Source: Chromatiales bacterium (GTDB lineage: Bacteria > Pseudomonadota > Gammaproteobacteria > SpSt-1174). From it: a stretch of DNA of 64,000 nt. Location: assembly GCA_014762505.1 (NCBI GenBank), contig JABURS010000043.1, positions 62,001-126,000 of the forward strand, written 5' to 3'. A model generated the notes under the pieces. It saw only the letters and a program-made list of their open reading frames with translations, did no database searches and had not been told where the DNA came from. The translations under genes and the position numbers were made by a program. Below are positions 1 to 8,827 of this stretch, piece after piece. Numbering within the stretch: the first letter of the stretch is position 1; every line of letters begins with the position of its first letter.

Positions 1-404
1 GCGCCGGTCAGCGCCAGGGCCACGGCGAGCCAGCGGGCGAGATCGATGCGCTCGCCGAGGAAGATGCGGCCGCCGAGCACGCCCCAGGCAGGCAGGAGAT
101 AGAAGAGCACCATCACCCGCACCACCTCGCCGTAGATCATGGCCATGGCAAAGGCGAGGTTGGCATAGCCGCCGATCAGTGCGACGAGAATCAGGGGCGT
201 GCGCCGGTCCAACCATTGGGCGCGCTGCCGGTAGAGGGCGGGCAGCAGCAGGAGTCCGGCCGTGCCGAAGGCGATGGTGGTCACGGCCACGCCCTCGAAG
301 CCCAGGCCGTTGAGCCACTTGAGCGGCAGCCAGGTGAGCCCCCACAGCACGGAGCCAGTGAGCAGCACGATGATGGGCAGATGTGCGGGCGGCGGCGTAC
401 GCAT
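1..404 (-). CDS. EamA/DMT-family transporter (partial, 3' end outside the window)
   Basis: Inner-membrane permease of the drug/metabolite transporter superfamily; substrate unknown. The minus-strand frame opens at ATG 404 and runs off the left edge after about 134 codons, so only the N-terminal half is seen. It shows a hydrophobic first helix (IIVLLTGSVLWGLTWLPLKW) and then alternating short loops and helices, including a segment ending in a G-rich turn and FLGERI, as EamA repeats usually do at the end of the fourth helix. It lies on the same strand as the isomerase gene upstream of it, with a 32 bp gap, so the two may be co-transcribed. Family assignment is good; substrate cannot be told. 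Confidence 0.75.
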   Translation of the reverse strand, partial: MRTPPPAHLPIIVLLTGSVLWGLTWLPLKWLNGLGFEGVAVTTIAFGTAGLLLLPALYRQRAQWLDRRTPLILVALIGGYANLAFAMAMIYGEVVRVMVLFYLLPAWGVLGGRIFLGERIDLARWLAVALALTG

Positions 405-436
405 GAGGACCTCGGTCTGGAAGCGTGGCCGCTATG

Positions 437-1285
437 CTAGCAGCTTGCCGCCATGAACTGCGCGAAGTGGGTGCGTTCGGTCTCGGCCATCCATAGGTTG
501 AGCTCGTCGAGGTCGGCCACCGGCACCTGGCTGAAGGGCAGGTGGTGGAGATAACCGTCGGGACCGAACTCGGGCGTCATGGTGGCCACCTCGAACCCGC
601 GGTCCCGCATGGCGCGCCACACAATGGTCCACCAGCGCTGGTGGGCCTGCAGGGCCTCGGCGTATTCGGGTGCTGCGGGGTGCGGGACCTGCGGACCCTG
701 GTCATAGCCCACGCGGGCATGGATGTGGCGCACCTGGGGGGCAATGGCCTCGATCACGTCGAGCTCCGTGTCCATCAGGCGTTCGCAGACCACGCACCAG
801 TGGCTGAAATCCACGGTCAGCTGCATGTCAGGCAGGGCCATGGCGATGCGATGCGTGGTCCAGGGGTTGAAGAGCGAGCGGCTGCGGTGGGTCTCGAAGC
901 TGATGGGCAGCTCGAGGTCAGCGGCAAGGTCCATTGCAGAGCCAAGGAAGTCGATGCTCTGCGATTCCGCCCAGGCGTCGCAGCCGGCCAGGGAGGTGAT
1001 GAAGCGCGGGTCGAGTTCGCGGCTCCGGGACAGGCGCTGCCCGAGCGAGGCGAGGTGCTCGGCGGGCGAGGCATGGCGGTCGGGCACGTAGCCGCCGGCC
1101 GTGCAGATCTCGGCGATGTAGTCGAGGCCATGCGTGGCCAGGGCCCGCCTGAACCGGCGCCGCTCGTCGGCGTCCTCGGGGGCCGGGCCCTCGATCCCGT
1201 CGAAGCCGGCGGCCGCGGCCGCCTCCACCGCTCCCACGTAGTCGCCGTCTAAGCCCCAGAGTGTCTTGTAGAGTTTCAGCTGCAT
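437..1285 (-). CDS. Sugar phosphate isomerase/epimerase-like TIM-barrel protein
   Basis: A 282-residue protein resembling the xylose isomerase-like/AP endonuclease 2 TIM-barrel superfamily. The N-terminal FDGIEGP, the strand-end SFETHRS, the VDFSHWCVV segment, the histidine-rich HIHARVGYDQGP and the late TPEFGPDGY are spaced like the metal-binding E/D/H/E positions of that family. Most members isomerise or epimerise sugars or inositols in the cytoplasm; the substrate here is unknown. It follows the desaturase gene on the same strand with a 9 bp gap and so probably shares its transcript. Confidence 0.75.
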   Translation of the reverse strand: MQLKLYKTLWGLDGDYVGAVEAAAAAGFDGIEGPAPEDADERRRFRRALATHGLDYIAEICTAGGYVPDRHASPAEHLASLGQRLSRSRELDPRFITSLAGCDAWAESQSIDFLGSAMDLAADLELPISFETHRSRSLFNPWTTHRIAMALPDMQLTVDFSHWCVVCERLMDTELDVIEAIAPQVRHIHARVGYDQGPQVPHPAAPEYAEALQAHQRWWTIVWRAMRDRGFEVATMTPEFGPDGYLHHLPFSQVPVADLDELNLWMAETERTHFAQFMAASC

Positions 1286-1294
1286 GGCAGGGGC

Positions 1295-2323
1295 TCAGTG
1301 GGCGGTGAGGAAGGAGACGCCGACCACGCCGATGAACCCGGCCGGATCGGTGATGCGGCCATCGGGATCGTCGGCGTTGAGCACGCGGGCCACGCGGTGG
1401 CGGTGATAGGAGGCCAGCAGGCGGCTCACGGGCAGTACGCGGTCGGTCAGATAATCGCCGTAGAGCTGCCGGTGCAGGGCAGGCAGGCGGTACCATGGCT
1501 CGGTGGGTCGCGCGTGATGGGCGTTGTGGTAACCGAAATTGAGCGTCAGCAGGTTGAGCCACGGGTGGCGTGTCGATACCAGGTTGGAGTAGGTGTTGCG
1601 TTCCTCGTGGGCACGATCGAAGCGGACCTGAGCTGCGTCGCGGTCCCCTTCCAGCGTCTCGAACAGCGGGTAGGTGTGCTGGTGCACGTCCATGAAGCGC
1701 AACACGTGCAGGAACAGCAGGTACGCCAGTCCATGGAACAGCAGGGCCCAGGGGCTGACGGCGGCCAGCAGGGCGAAGAACAGGACGCGCGAGGCGAGCA
1801 CCAGGACTACCCGGCGGCGGTTCGGGCGCCGGTTCGGCAGGACGAAGGGCAGGATCAGCACCAGCGCGTGCATCAGCAGGTCCACCGCCGGGACGTAGGT
1901 CCATTCCAGTGCCTGGATGGTGCGCAGCAGGCCCGGGTGGCGGTGCAGATGTCCGCGGAAGTCGAAGGCCACGATGTCGGCCCGGTCGACGTGGTGGCGA
2001 AAGTGCTTGTGGCGGATGCCATCGTAATCGCCATAGGCGCTGCCCACCAGCCAGCTCAGGATGGCGCCCAGGCGGGCGTTGAGGCGGTTGTCACGGAAGA
2101 TGGTGTTGTGGGCGCACTCGTGCAGCAGGTAGGCGGCGATCACCAGGGCGTGCGCCAGCAGGAAGACGCCAGGCAGTACCAGCAGGATCGAGTCGCTGGT
2201 GATCAGCAACAGCCCGCCGGCGTAACCGGCTAGGCCATAGCCCAGGGCGAGTGTGTTTGGAACAAATCCGTCGTGATACCTCAGCAGGCGCGGCATATGG
2301 AGAGTCCGCGGGTCGTCCCGCAT
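1295..2323 (-). CDS. Membrane fatty-acid desaturase
   Basis: Membrane di-iron desaturase that would introduce a double bond into a fatty acyl chain or a related lipid. With ATG 2323 the protein has 342 residues. The three histidine clusters are present: HECAH near residue 68, HKHFRHH near 105 and HNAHH near 266, with an extra DVHQH near 212. Hydrophobic stretches flank the first cluster and the region before the third, as in the FA_desaturase family. A longer frame opens at 2419, but its extra 32 residues are arginine-rich and unlike the family; ATG 2296 is another possible start. A lipid role next to the lipid locus is plausible, but the substrate is not known. Confidence 0.85.
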   Translation of the reverse strand: MRDDPRTLHMPRLLRYHDGFVPNTLALGYGLAGYAGGLLLITSDSILLVLPGVFLLAHALVIAAYLLHECAHNTIFRDNRLNARLGAILSWLVGSAYGDYDGIRHKHFRHHVDRADIVAFDFRGHLHRHPGLLRTIQALEWTYVPAVDLLMHALVLILPFVLPNRRPNRRRVVLVLASRVLFFALLAAVSPWALLFHGLAYLLFLHVLRFMDVHQHTYPLFETLEGDRDAAQVRFDRAHEERNTYSNLVSTRHPWLNLLTLNFGYHNAHHARPTEPWYRLPALHRQLYGDYLTDRVLPVSRLLASYHRHRVARVLNADDPDGRITDPAGFIGVVGVSFLTAH

Positions 2324-3133
2324 GGTGAGCCTGACCCGCCGGGTCGTCCCGCCGGATCGTGAGCGCACACGCGCTGTCTGGGGGGAAGGTCTCGCAAAGT
2401 ACGTGCCAGCCGGTAACATGGCTGGGGCTGCGCGAGGCCGGGGGGAAGACCGGGTGTTTACGCACTGTAAGCGTGCGTTGGGTGCCTGGGTGCACCGTTT
2501 CGGCGTCTGATCCTGACGGGGATGGACTGCGGAGTGAAGCGGGGTGCCAGGGTGGGGTCGCTAGTAGCGCTACTGGCGCGGGCAGGTCGGCAGTAGCAGG
2601 CGGATGCGGCCACAGGCGGTGATGCTGATCACCTGAAAAACCCTGGAATCCGTGCCAATTCAGATACTTGGTCGGGGTCCAGGTCAGGCCCGAGAGGGTG
2701 GGGCCGGAGAGCAGAAGGAGGTCGGGGAGGTGTGGGGACTTGGCGTTCTGGTCTTGGGCGTAGGGAGTGCGGCCTTGATACTGCCATCCGGCACCTTCGG
2801 GCTTGAGTTTGCGTAGTGGTGGGTGGTTCGAGCAGGCCGCTATGCCTATACTGGCGAGCTTTGCCTGAGCAGAATGGGGTGTCTGCCTTTAACGGATTGT
2901 CAGTGTTTGACGCCCGTACCGGCTCGCCCTCAGCGTGTAGCGGATCAAGTATCAGAATGAGCGTAATTTCCTACACTTGTCTGGCTACGGGGTGCTCCGT
3001 TTGGCCGGGATATTTGTACGCCTGGTTTCTGGCACGGAAGAAGATGTTGGTTCGCGTGTCCAGATGGGGTTGCGCTGAGCCAGCGTGAGAGCGTCTTCCG
3101 CATATTCTGTAATGATAAAGGAATTGTTGAGAC
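2324..3133. other. Long intergenic stretch without a convincing gene
   Basis: About 800 bp separate the desaturase from the methyltransferase. Short frames exist on both strands, but none has a good ribosome site or a recognisable protein. A minus-strand frame stays open across roughly 2500-2850 and reads like protein (PYAQDQNAKSPHLPD), but it has no start and runs into the desaturase leader in the wrong register, so it may be the remains of a gene or chance in GC-rich DNA. The right part (2850-3133) is visibly richer in A+T than the DNA to the left and probably holds the promoter of the methyltransferase. Confidence 0.5.
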
Positions 3134-3811
3134 ATGAGTATGTACACGCGTGAGAACCCAAGTCCTGAATACCTTGAAATGGTCAGGATGTACGAGACAT
3201 TGCATGAAGAGGGTGAGGCGTCAGCAGGCAAGTCGGCCAAGCAGACCTTTCCCGGAAAGATGCTAATCAGGCATGCGCCTGGAATAAAAGAGATGATTGA
3301 TCGTACCGGTGCGAAGACGATCCTGGATTATGGTGCTGGCAAGGGGCTGGGATATACATTGAAAGATGTTCAGTTAACCAAGTCCCTTAAGGTCGCCAGT
3401 ATCCAGGATTACTGGGACGTCGACGAGATTCGTTGCTATGACCCGGGTTATGAGCCATTTAGCGAATTGCCGACTCAGCAGTATGACGGTGTCATAAGCA
3501 CCGATGTGCTGGAGCATATTACCGAGCCTGATGTGCCGTGGGTGATAGATGAGATGTTCTCGCTCGCTCGCAAGTTTGTTTACGCCAATATCGCATGTTA
3601 TCCGGCTGTGAAGTTGCTGCCCAATGGGCAGAATGCGCATTGCACAGTGCGCCCCCCCCAGTGGTGGGCGGGTGTCGTTCATGCCATTGCAATGCGGCAC
3701 ACTGGTGTTTCGTATCGTCTGATCATGTCAACGGCAACGGGGCCGAGGAAGAAATTCGGTTTCGCCAAGAATCGAAAGAAGGTTTATCACACCGTGGAGA
3801 GGATGGTGTGA
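3134..3811 (+). CDS. Class I SAM-dependent methyltransferase-like protein
   Basis: A 225-residue protein with a SAM-binding Rossmann motif (ILDYGAGKGLGY, residues 63-74) followed about 60 residues later by a DVLEHI motif, the usual layout of class I methyltransferases. Acceptor unknown. It starts at ATG 3134 behind a weak AAGGA at 3118-3122. The base composition is less GC-rich than the genes to the right, as is that of the O-antigen ligase gene, which suggests that the pair was acquired together with surface-polysaccharide functions. It converges on the O-antigen ligase gene with about 50 bp between them. Confidence 0.7.
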   Translation: MSMYTRENPSPEYLEMVRMYETLHEEGEASAGKSAKQTFPGKMLIRHAPGIKEMIDRTGAKTILDYGAGKGLGYTLKDVQLTKSLKVASIQDYWDVDEIRCYDPGYEPFSELPTQQYDGVISTDVLEHITEPDVPWVIDEMFSLARKFVYANIACYPAVKLLPNGQNAHCTVRPPQWWAGVVHAIAMRHTGVSYRLIMSTATGPRKKFGFAKNRKKVYHTVERMV

Positions 3812-3862
3812 GTGCCATTCGCTTTCTGTGCTCAGGGTTTTGAGGGAAGCTTCATCTCCTCG

Positions 3863-5203
3863 TCAGCCCTGTTGAACTCGGTCCGAAGGGTGTTCTTTGT
3901 TGATACTGAAGTACGGCGAGAAGGCCATCGCGATGCCCGCGAAGAAGATCCAGTAGAAACGCCAGTCATAGTTAATGACGCGGTAGTTCCCCATCGCTAC
4001 TACAAAATGTAGTGCCAGACAGATAAGGACAAACAAGAAAACATCCTTTGGTAGCGAGCCATTCCGTGTGGCTGCGATCATGTCCCTGAAAAGAGATGCT
4101 ACCAGTGCGATCCCAATCAAGGCCCCTATCAGGCCAAATCGCAGCAAGGTTTCCGGGTAGGCGCTATGCAGGTCATTAAAGAGCTTGAAGCTGTCAGGTG
4201 CGCAGCACTGTATGAGCATCTTGCTTGATCCGGGGCCCCAGCCGAAAAATGGCCTTTCGGCCCACATCTCGAAACCGAATTCGATCATGTTAACTCTAAT
4301 CCCGATCGACTTGACGCTGCCTGCTTCGTGCGTTGATGGGATAGATTCTATTTCTCCCTCGACTAGCTGGTTCCAGGTCTCGGCTTCTGTTGTCAGTCTG
4401 TTCTGAATTGTCTGGTATTGGAAGGCTGCGAATATCAGTGCGATGATCGAAATTGAGATGGCCAATAGCGCCAGTGATCGGCGCGACATTATTCCGAGCC
4501 TCCATGCCATGAAAGCAGTGAAGGCTATGAAGGCAGGTGCGATCAGCCACACGGACCGTGACTGAGAAATGACAATAAACTGAATTATGATCGCCAGTGA
4601 CAAGAGCCAGATGAGCATTGCCGTGCGATTGCCTGGGGCGACGAGCCGCGGAAAGAAAATGAGCAGCCCAAGCATGGCCGCAAATGCGTACTGTCCCATC
4701 GGTATCGCGGTGGGGAATCCAAGCGCATGGCGAGTTGACCACCATTGTTGGGACGTGCTGATCAGATCGGGCAGATTAACGAATCGCCCGATGAAGAATC
4801 CCGCTATGGCCAGCACGATAGTAGGCCATAAATAGTTCGCGTTAGTGCGGAGTGCCAGCGCAAACAATAGGAAACCGAAGAGGTAGATGTGGCGCGCGCC
4901 TTCCTCGATCATCAGTAGGGCATGTTCTCGAAACTCCAGCGAGAAGTAGAGCATGCTGAGCGCAATGTAGGCGATCAACGTCAGGGAGAGGATGCCAGTC
5001 GGAGATCTCGTCAGGCAGCGAGATGTTTGTCTCCAATTGATAATTGCGCCCAGGAGCAGGAAAGCCAGGCCGACAACGGCGATCTCCCGGAACGACCATA
5101 CGCCGAAGGAAAATAGGAGAATACCTAATTTCTGAAGGATCTCGGATTTCGGCTGAGGCGAGCGCAGGTCTGTGAGGATGTTGTTGTGTAATAACGAGTT
5201 CAT
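3863..5203 (-). CDS. O-antigen ligase/polymerase-like membrane protein (Wzy_C family)
   Basis: Multi-pass inner-membrane protein of about 446 residues. Near the C-terminus a large periplasmic-type loop contains RPFFGWGPG and, some 25 residues later, DLHSAYPETLLRFGLIG, the signature layout of O-antigen ligases and Wzy-type polymerases (a GxGPG segment, then an H-containing N/S-x-Y-x-E element). An R-S-V-W segment (SQSRSVWL) in the middle is also typical. Such proteins join or polymerise lipid-linked glycans at the outer face of the inner membrane. The frame is open to ATG 5251, but ATG 5203 gives the more usual N-terminus. Lower GC than the downstream genes hints at transfer. Ligase and polymerase cannot be told apart from sequence. 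Confidence 0.8.
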   Translation of the reverse strand: MNSLLHNNILTDLRSPQPKSEILQKLGILLFSFGVWSFREIAVVGLAFLLLGAIINWRQTSRCLTRSPTGILSLTLIAYIALSMLYFSLEFREHALLMIEEGARHIYLFGFLLFALALRTNANYLWPTIVLAIAGFFIGRFVNLPDLISTSQQWWSTRHALGFPTAIPMGQYAFAAMLGLLIFFPRLVAPGNRTAMLIWLLSLAIIIQFIVISQSRSVWLIAPAFIAFTAFMAWRLGIMSRRSLALLAISISIIALIFAAFQYQTIQNRLTTEAETWNQLVEGEIESIPSTHEAGSVKSIGIRVNMIEFGFEMWAERPFFGWGPGSSKMLIQCCAPDSFKLFNDLHSAYPETLLRFGLIGALIGIALVASLFRDMIAATRNGSLPKDVFLFVLICLALHFVVAMGNYRVINYDWRFYWIFFAGIAMAFSPYFSINKEHPSDRVQQG

Positions 5204-5389
5204 GTTTCTCAATTGCGGTCCGGCTAGATCCGGTTTGACGGTTGGCTGCATCCGCTTTGGGGGTGATGTCTAAACGGCTCCGGGCGGCATTGTCGGGGCA
5301 GGGGTGGGTAGGTCCTGCCAGGCGGCAGTGTAGTCGATGCGCTGCTCCTATTCCACGGTCCCCGGTGGAATTTATGGCTGGCTACGCAT

Positions 5390-6406
5390 ATGATTGGGCG
5401 CACATTAAAATGCCATGTTGTGATGCCCCTTATGCCGAATCAGTTAGCTGTATTTGCGGCCTCCCTGCCTCAAATCTCCAGGACGCTACGCCTGAAGGTG
5501 AGCGTCTGGGGGCTGAAGAAGTGGGCCAGGTTGACCAGGCGGCATCTGGATGACCATGTGGCGGCGGAGCGAAGGTTGCGGGGCAAGGACCAGCTGGACA
5601 GGCTTCGCCGTGCCGATGTTGTGGTCGTGTCGTTCGGCAAGAGCGGGCGAACCTGGCTGCGGGTGATGGTTTCCCGGCTGTATCAGCAGATGCACGATTT
5701 GCCGGAAGACGCCCTGCTCGGCTTTGACAACTTCCATAACATGAATAAGGCCATCCCCCGTGTCTTCTTTACCCACGACAACTACATCGGCGACTACACC
5801 GGGCACAAGGACAGCAAGGTCGATTTCTACGGCAAGAAAGTCGTGCTGCTGGCACGGGACCCGCGTGACGTGGCGGTCTCGCAGTTCTTCCAGTGGATGT
5901 ACCGCATGAAGCCGGAGAAGAAGCTTCTAAACGAGTATCCCCCACATGGTACGGAACTTTCCCTCTTCGACTTCGTGATGCATCCGGGCGGTGGCATGCC
6001 GAAGGTGATCGATTTCATGAACCTATGGGCCCGGGAGATGGGGAACGTAAAGGACATCTGCGTGATCCGCTACGAGGACATGCGTGCCGAACCGGAGAAG
6101 ACGCTGGCCAAACTGGCCGAGTTCATGGAAATGGGCGCCGCTGATGCGCAGATCCGCGAGGCGGTGGAGTATGCATCGTTCGAGAGCTTGAAGAAGAAAG
6201 AGGCTGCAGGGAGTTTCCGTCTCGGCGGCGGTCGTATGATGCCAGGGGACAAGAACAACCCGAATAGCTACAAGGTGCGTCGGGCCAAGGTAGGTGGCTA
6301 CCGAGACTACTTCGAGGATGAACAGGTGCGGGCCATCGACGAGTTGATGGAGTCGACCCTCGACCCGGTGTACGGGTACCGGGCCTCGGAGCCTGTTGAA
6401 AAATAA
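5390..6406 (+). CDS. PAPS-dependent sulfotransferase (copy 1)
   Basis: Cytosolic-type sulfotransferase that transfers sulfate from PAPS to a hydroxyl group. The 5'-phosphosulfate loop is SFGKSGRTWL (residues 81-90), the candidate catalytic histidine lies in FTHD (His129), and the 3'-phosphate motif is RDPRDVAVSQFF (156-167, with Arg156 and Ser164). C-terminal KVRRAKVGGYRDYF resembles the RKGxxGDW cofactor element. A paralogue lies at 14383-15312 and matches over its whole length. The start is uncertain: ATG 5390 adds about 26 residues compared with the paralogue, and ATG 5432 is an alternative. PAPS would come from the fused Sat/CysC at 31236-32951. A lipid or glycolipid acceptor is inferred from the locus. 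Confidence 0.85.
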   Translation: MIGRTLKCHVVMPLMPNQLAVFAASLPQISRTLRLKVSVWGLKKWARLTRRHLDDHVAAERRLRGKDQLDRLRRADVVVVSFGKSGRTWLRVMVSRLYQQMHDLPEDALLGFDNFHNMNKAIPRVFFTHDNYIGDYTGHKDSKVDFYGKKVVLLARDPRDVAVSQFFQWMYRMKPEKKLLNEYPPHGTELSLFDFVMHPGGGMPKVIDFMNLWAREMGNVKDICVIRYEDMRAEPEKTLAKLAEFMEMGAADAQIREAVEYASFESLKKKEAAGSFRLGGGRMMPGDKNNPNSYKVRRAKVGGYRDYFEDEQVRAIDELMESTLDPVYGYRASEPVEK

Positions 6407-6485
6407 AGAGTTATCTGGCTCTGCGCGCTAGGGCCGGTGCCAATTCAATGCGCGGTACGGGACGTCATCCAGCCGCTTCAATTCT

Positions 6486-6505
6486 GGCGGGCATGGCCCG
6501 CCCTG
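6486..6505. repeat. GGCGGGC palindrome, copy 1 (terminator-like hairpin)
   Basis: Seven-base stem GGCGGGC / GCCCGCC with loop ATG, lying between the convergent sulfotransferase and glycosyltransferase genes. The same stem occurs at 10849-10865 and 21393-21409, each time after a gene end. It could act as a transcript-end hairpin; there is no strong T-tract. Confidence 0.5.
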
Positions 6506-6548
6506 TTGGCGACCCTCCGCAGAACTTCCTGGATTTTTTCGCTCTCGG

Positions 6549-7457
6549 TCAGTTTGCCTTGGCCAGCGGCGGGGTGCGGTCCAGTACCTCGAAGGCGTCG
6601 TGGCGGATGTGGTCCTTCTGCATCTCGTCGCGCAGTCTGGCCTCGGTGACGATGCCCTCGTCCAGGCATTCCTTCAGCAGTCCGAAGAACAGGGCTTCCT
6701 GGTTGGGGTCCGGGTGCGGCTGGTATCTGCCGGCCAGGCCGTAGTCGCCGAACAGGGCGCGGCGGGCGCGGCGTAGCCAGTGCTTGGGCGGGAACAGGCG
6801 GAATTTGTCGGCGGCGCGGAAGTCCACCGGCAGCCCGGTCTTCCAGGGCTGGGTCTTGCGCTTGGTGGTGTGCAGCATCTTCGTGCCGGCGTCGAGGTGG
6901 TCGAGGTCGTTCCACTGCTTTTCGAGCAGGCCGATGGTGTCCGGGTCCTCGTACTTGAGGCAGACCCAGCCCATGTAGTCGCGGGTGCCCTCGAACATGG
7001 CGTTGAACTGTTCCTCGAACTTCCAGTGGCTGAGTCGGGCGTTGTCCAGCAGCATGACGCTGGTCGCCATGCAGCCCTTCTTGCCCTTGGCCAGGTCCTT
7101 GGGGCGACAGCAGATCGCCTTGCCTTCCATGTCGCGCGAGAACAGCTCCCACACGTCGCCCACGGCGAAGACGTCCGGGTCGATGACGACAGAGCGACCC
7201 TCAAAGCCCATCAGCTCGGGCGGCATGAAGCGGGTGGGGGTGAAGGATTGCAGGTCGTCCCGGACCCAGGGGCGCCATTCGCCGTCCCGCAGGTAGAGCT
7301 GGCCCTCGCGCGACCGGAGTATCGGGAAGTCGTCATAGTGCATGATGCGGATGTCGAAGCGCTCGTTGTGTTTCGAGTTGCGGCGCAGCGCATGCTGTGC
7401 GACCAGGGCGCCAACGTACTGCTTGTCGTTGGTCTGGATGAAGACGCAGTGGTCCAT
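6549..7457 (-). CDS. GT-A fold glycosyltransferase, GT8-like (copy 1)
   Basis: A 302-residue cytoplasmic protein resembling glycogenin/GT8-type glycosyltransferases. It opens with a short strand (CVFIQTN) followed by a helix (LVAQHALRR), and a metal- and sugar-nucleotide-binding D-x-D is visible as VVIDPDVF (Asp93, Asp95). A C-terminal KTQPWKTGLPVDF loop with several histidines (MLHTTKRK) could be the second metal site. It is a clear paralogue of the gene at 12103-13053, with blocks such as DDLQSFTPTRFMPPELMG identical in both. Divergently arranged with the ELM1-family gene at 7645. Sugar donor and acceptor unknown; a glycolipid acceptor is inferred from context. Confidence 0.7.
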   Translation of the reverse strand: MDHCVFIQTNDKQYVGALVAQHALRRNSKHNERFDIRIMHYDDFPILRSREGQLYLRDGEWRPWVRDDLQSFTPTRFMPPELMGFEGRSVVIDPDVFAVGDVWELFSRDMEGKAICCRPKDLAKGKKGCMATSVMLLDNARLSHWKFEEQFNAMFEGTRDYMGWVCLKYEDPDTIGLLEKQWNDLDHLDAGTKMLHTTKRKTQPWKTGLPVDFRAADKFRLFPPKHWLRRARRALFGDYGLAGRYQPHPDPNQEALFFGLLKECLDEGIVTEARLRDEMQKDHIRHDAFEVLDRTPPLAKAN

Positions 7458-7542
7458 GCAGGGGTCCTCGAGGTTGCTGCCACCGTAAGTGCGCGCATTT
7501 TACCGGGCCCATCGGGGTAAGCCAACGCGAGTCGCGTTCTGG

Positions 7543-7556
7543 TTGAGCCAGATCAA
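7543..7556. promoter_or_regulatory. FNR/Anr-like palindrome
   Basis: TTGAG-CCAG-ATCAA differs from the FNR consensus TTGAT-N4-ATCAA at one base. It sits in the divergent intergenic region between the glycosyltransferase (7457) and the ELM1-family gene (7645), about 37 bp upstream of a perfect TATAAT. A role in oxygen-responsive control is possible, but one such site could be chance. Confidence 0.35.
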
Positions 7557-7592
7557 TACCCGGCCTCCTTTCTGGCGAGGTGGCAAAATGCG

Positions 7593-7598
7593 TATAAT
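7593..7598 (+). promoter_or_regulatory. Sigma70-type -10 element
   Basis: A perfect TATAAT. No good -35 lies at the right distance (TTCTGG with a 17 bp spacer), so activation may be needed, perhaps through the palindrome at 7543-7556. Its position inside the open frame that begins at 7489 argues that translation of the downstream gene begins later, at TTG 7645. Confidence 0.5.
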
Positions 7599-7644
7599 TT
7601 CGGCCTATTCTTCCGCCCGTTTTCGTTTTTTCAAAGGACTGGTC

Positions 7645-8808
7645 TTGGCGCAAGCGCAACCTGCATCTCCACGTATCTGGCTGGTCCTCGGCGACAAGCG
7701 CGGCGACAACGGCCAGGTGGAGGTGATCGCCGAGGCCCTGTCGCGGCGTTTCGGCTGGTTCAGCGAGTGGCATCACGTGGAGATGCTGCCGAAATACGTG
7801 CTGGGCAAGCCGCGCCCCGGCCCCACCCTGCACCATATCGACCGCGAGCGTTCCGATCCGCTGGCGCCGCCCTGGCCGGACCTGATCCTGACCTCCGGAC
7901 GCCGGCCGGCCAACGTGGCGCTGTGGATCAGGAAGCAGTCCGGCGGGCGCAGCCGCATCGTGCTGGTGGGCCGGCCGGCCGGCTTCCTGTTCCATTATCA
8001 GTCGCGCTTCGATCTCATCATCACCAGCGCCGAGACCATGCCGGCGCCCTTCCCCAACGTCACGCACATCAGTCTGCCGCTCATGCGGGTCGACGAGGCG
8101 CGCCTGGATGCGGGTCGGCGGGAATGGCAGGCGGCGTTTTCCGCGCTGCCCCGGCCACTGGTCGTGTTCCTGATCGGCGGGCCGACGCGCCCCTTCGTCT
8201 ATGACGACGCGGTGCTGGACCGGCTGTGCGTGCGCGTCGGGCAGGTGGTGGCGGCCGGCGGCACGCCGTATCTCGTCACCTCGCGGCGCACGCCCGCGGA
8301 TTATGCGGCGCGGCTGAAGGCGGCGCTGCCCGAGGCGGCGCGATTCTACGACTGGCGCAATCCGGAGGGGGAGAACCCCTATGCCGGTTTGCTGGCGCTG
8401 GGGGACCGGTTCGTCGTCACGGGCGACAGCATCTCGATGATGGTGGAGGTGGCCAAGCTGGGCCGCCCGCTCGAGATCCTGCCCTTGCCCACCAGCCTGG
8501 TCGGCGGGCTCGACCAGGCACGACGCCGGCTCGCCGTGTGGCTGTTCCAGCCGGCCCGCAACAACGGCGCCGGTGAACGGCTGCGCATCGCCCTGGCCCG
8601 CGGGCTGTATCATGCCCGCCTCATGCAGCAGGCGCGGCATTTTCCACGGTTTCACCAGCGGCTGGTCGACGAGGGACTGGCGAGCTGGATCGGCGAGGGC
8701 GGTGACGAGCCGCGCTCCAGCGCGGACGGGGTGGCACGTGTGCTGAGCCAGGGTGAGCGGGACCTGGCACGCATCACGGATCGCATCGCCAGGCTGTTTC
8801 AGGCCTGA
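7645..8808 (+). CDS. ELM1-family GT-B-like protein (copy 1)
   Basis: Member of the mitochondrial fission ELM1-like family, which has a predicted GT-B glycosyltransferase fold; bacterial members occur in surface or lipid loci. Family hallmarks are WLVLGDKRGDNGQ at the N-terminus, LAPPWPDLILTSGRR, VLVGRP, VFLIGG and the late GDRFVVTGDSISMMVEVA segment. The start is taken as TTG 7645 because AAAGGA lies at 7634-7639 and a TATAAT lies inside the longer frame; this gives 387 residues. Two paralogues lie at 13114-14211 and 20210-21349. The signal-peptide protein gene follows after 19 bp, in an apparent operon with the lipid kinase. Biochemical activity of the family is poorly known. Confidence 0.75.
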   Translation: MAQAQPASPRIWLVLGDKRGDNGQVEVIAEALSRRFGWFSEWHHVEMLPKYVLGKPRPGPTLHHIDRERSDPLAPPWPDLILTSGRRPANVALWIRKQSGGRSRIVLVGRPAGFLFHYQSRFDLIITSAETMPAPFPNVTHISLPLMRVDEARLDAGRREWQAAFSALPRPLVVFLIGGPTRPFVYDDAVLDRLCVRVGQVVAAGGTPYLVTSRRTPADYAARLKAALPEAARFYDWRNPEGENPYAGLLALGDRFVVTGDSISMMVEVAKLGRPLEILPLPTSLVGGLDQARRRLAVWLFQPARNNGAGERLRIALARGLYHARLMQQARHFPRFHQRLVDEGLASWIGEGGDEPRSSADGVARVLSQGERDLARITDRIARLFQA

Positions 8809-8827
8809 TTCATTTCGCCGACCTATC

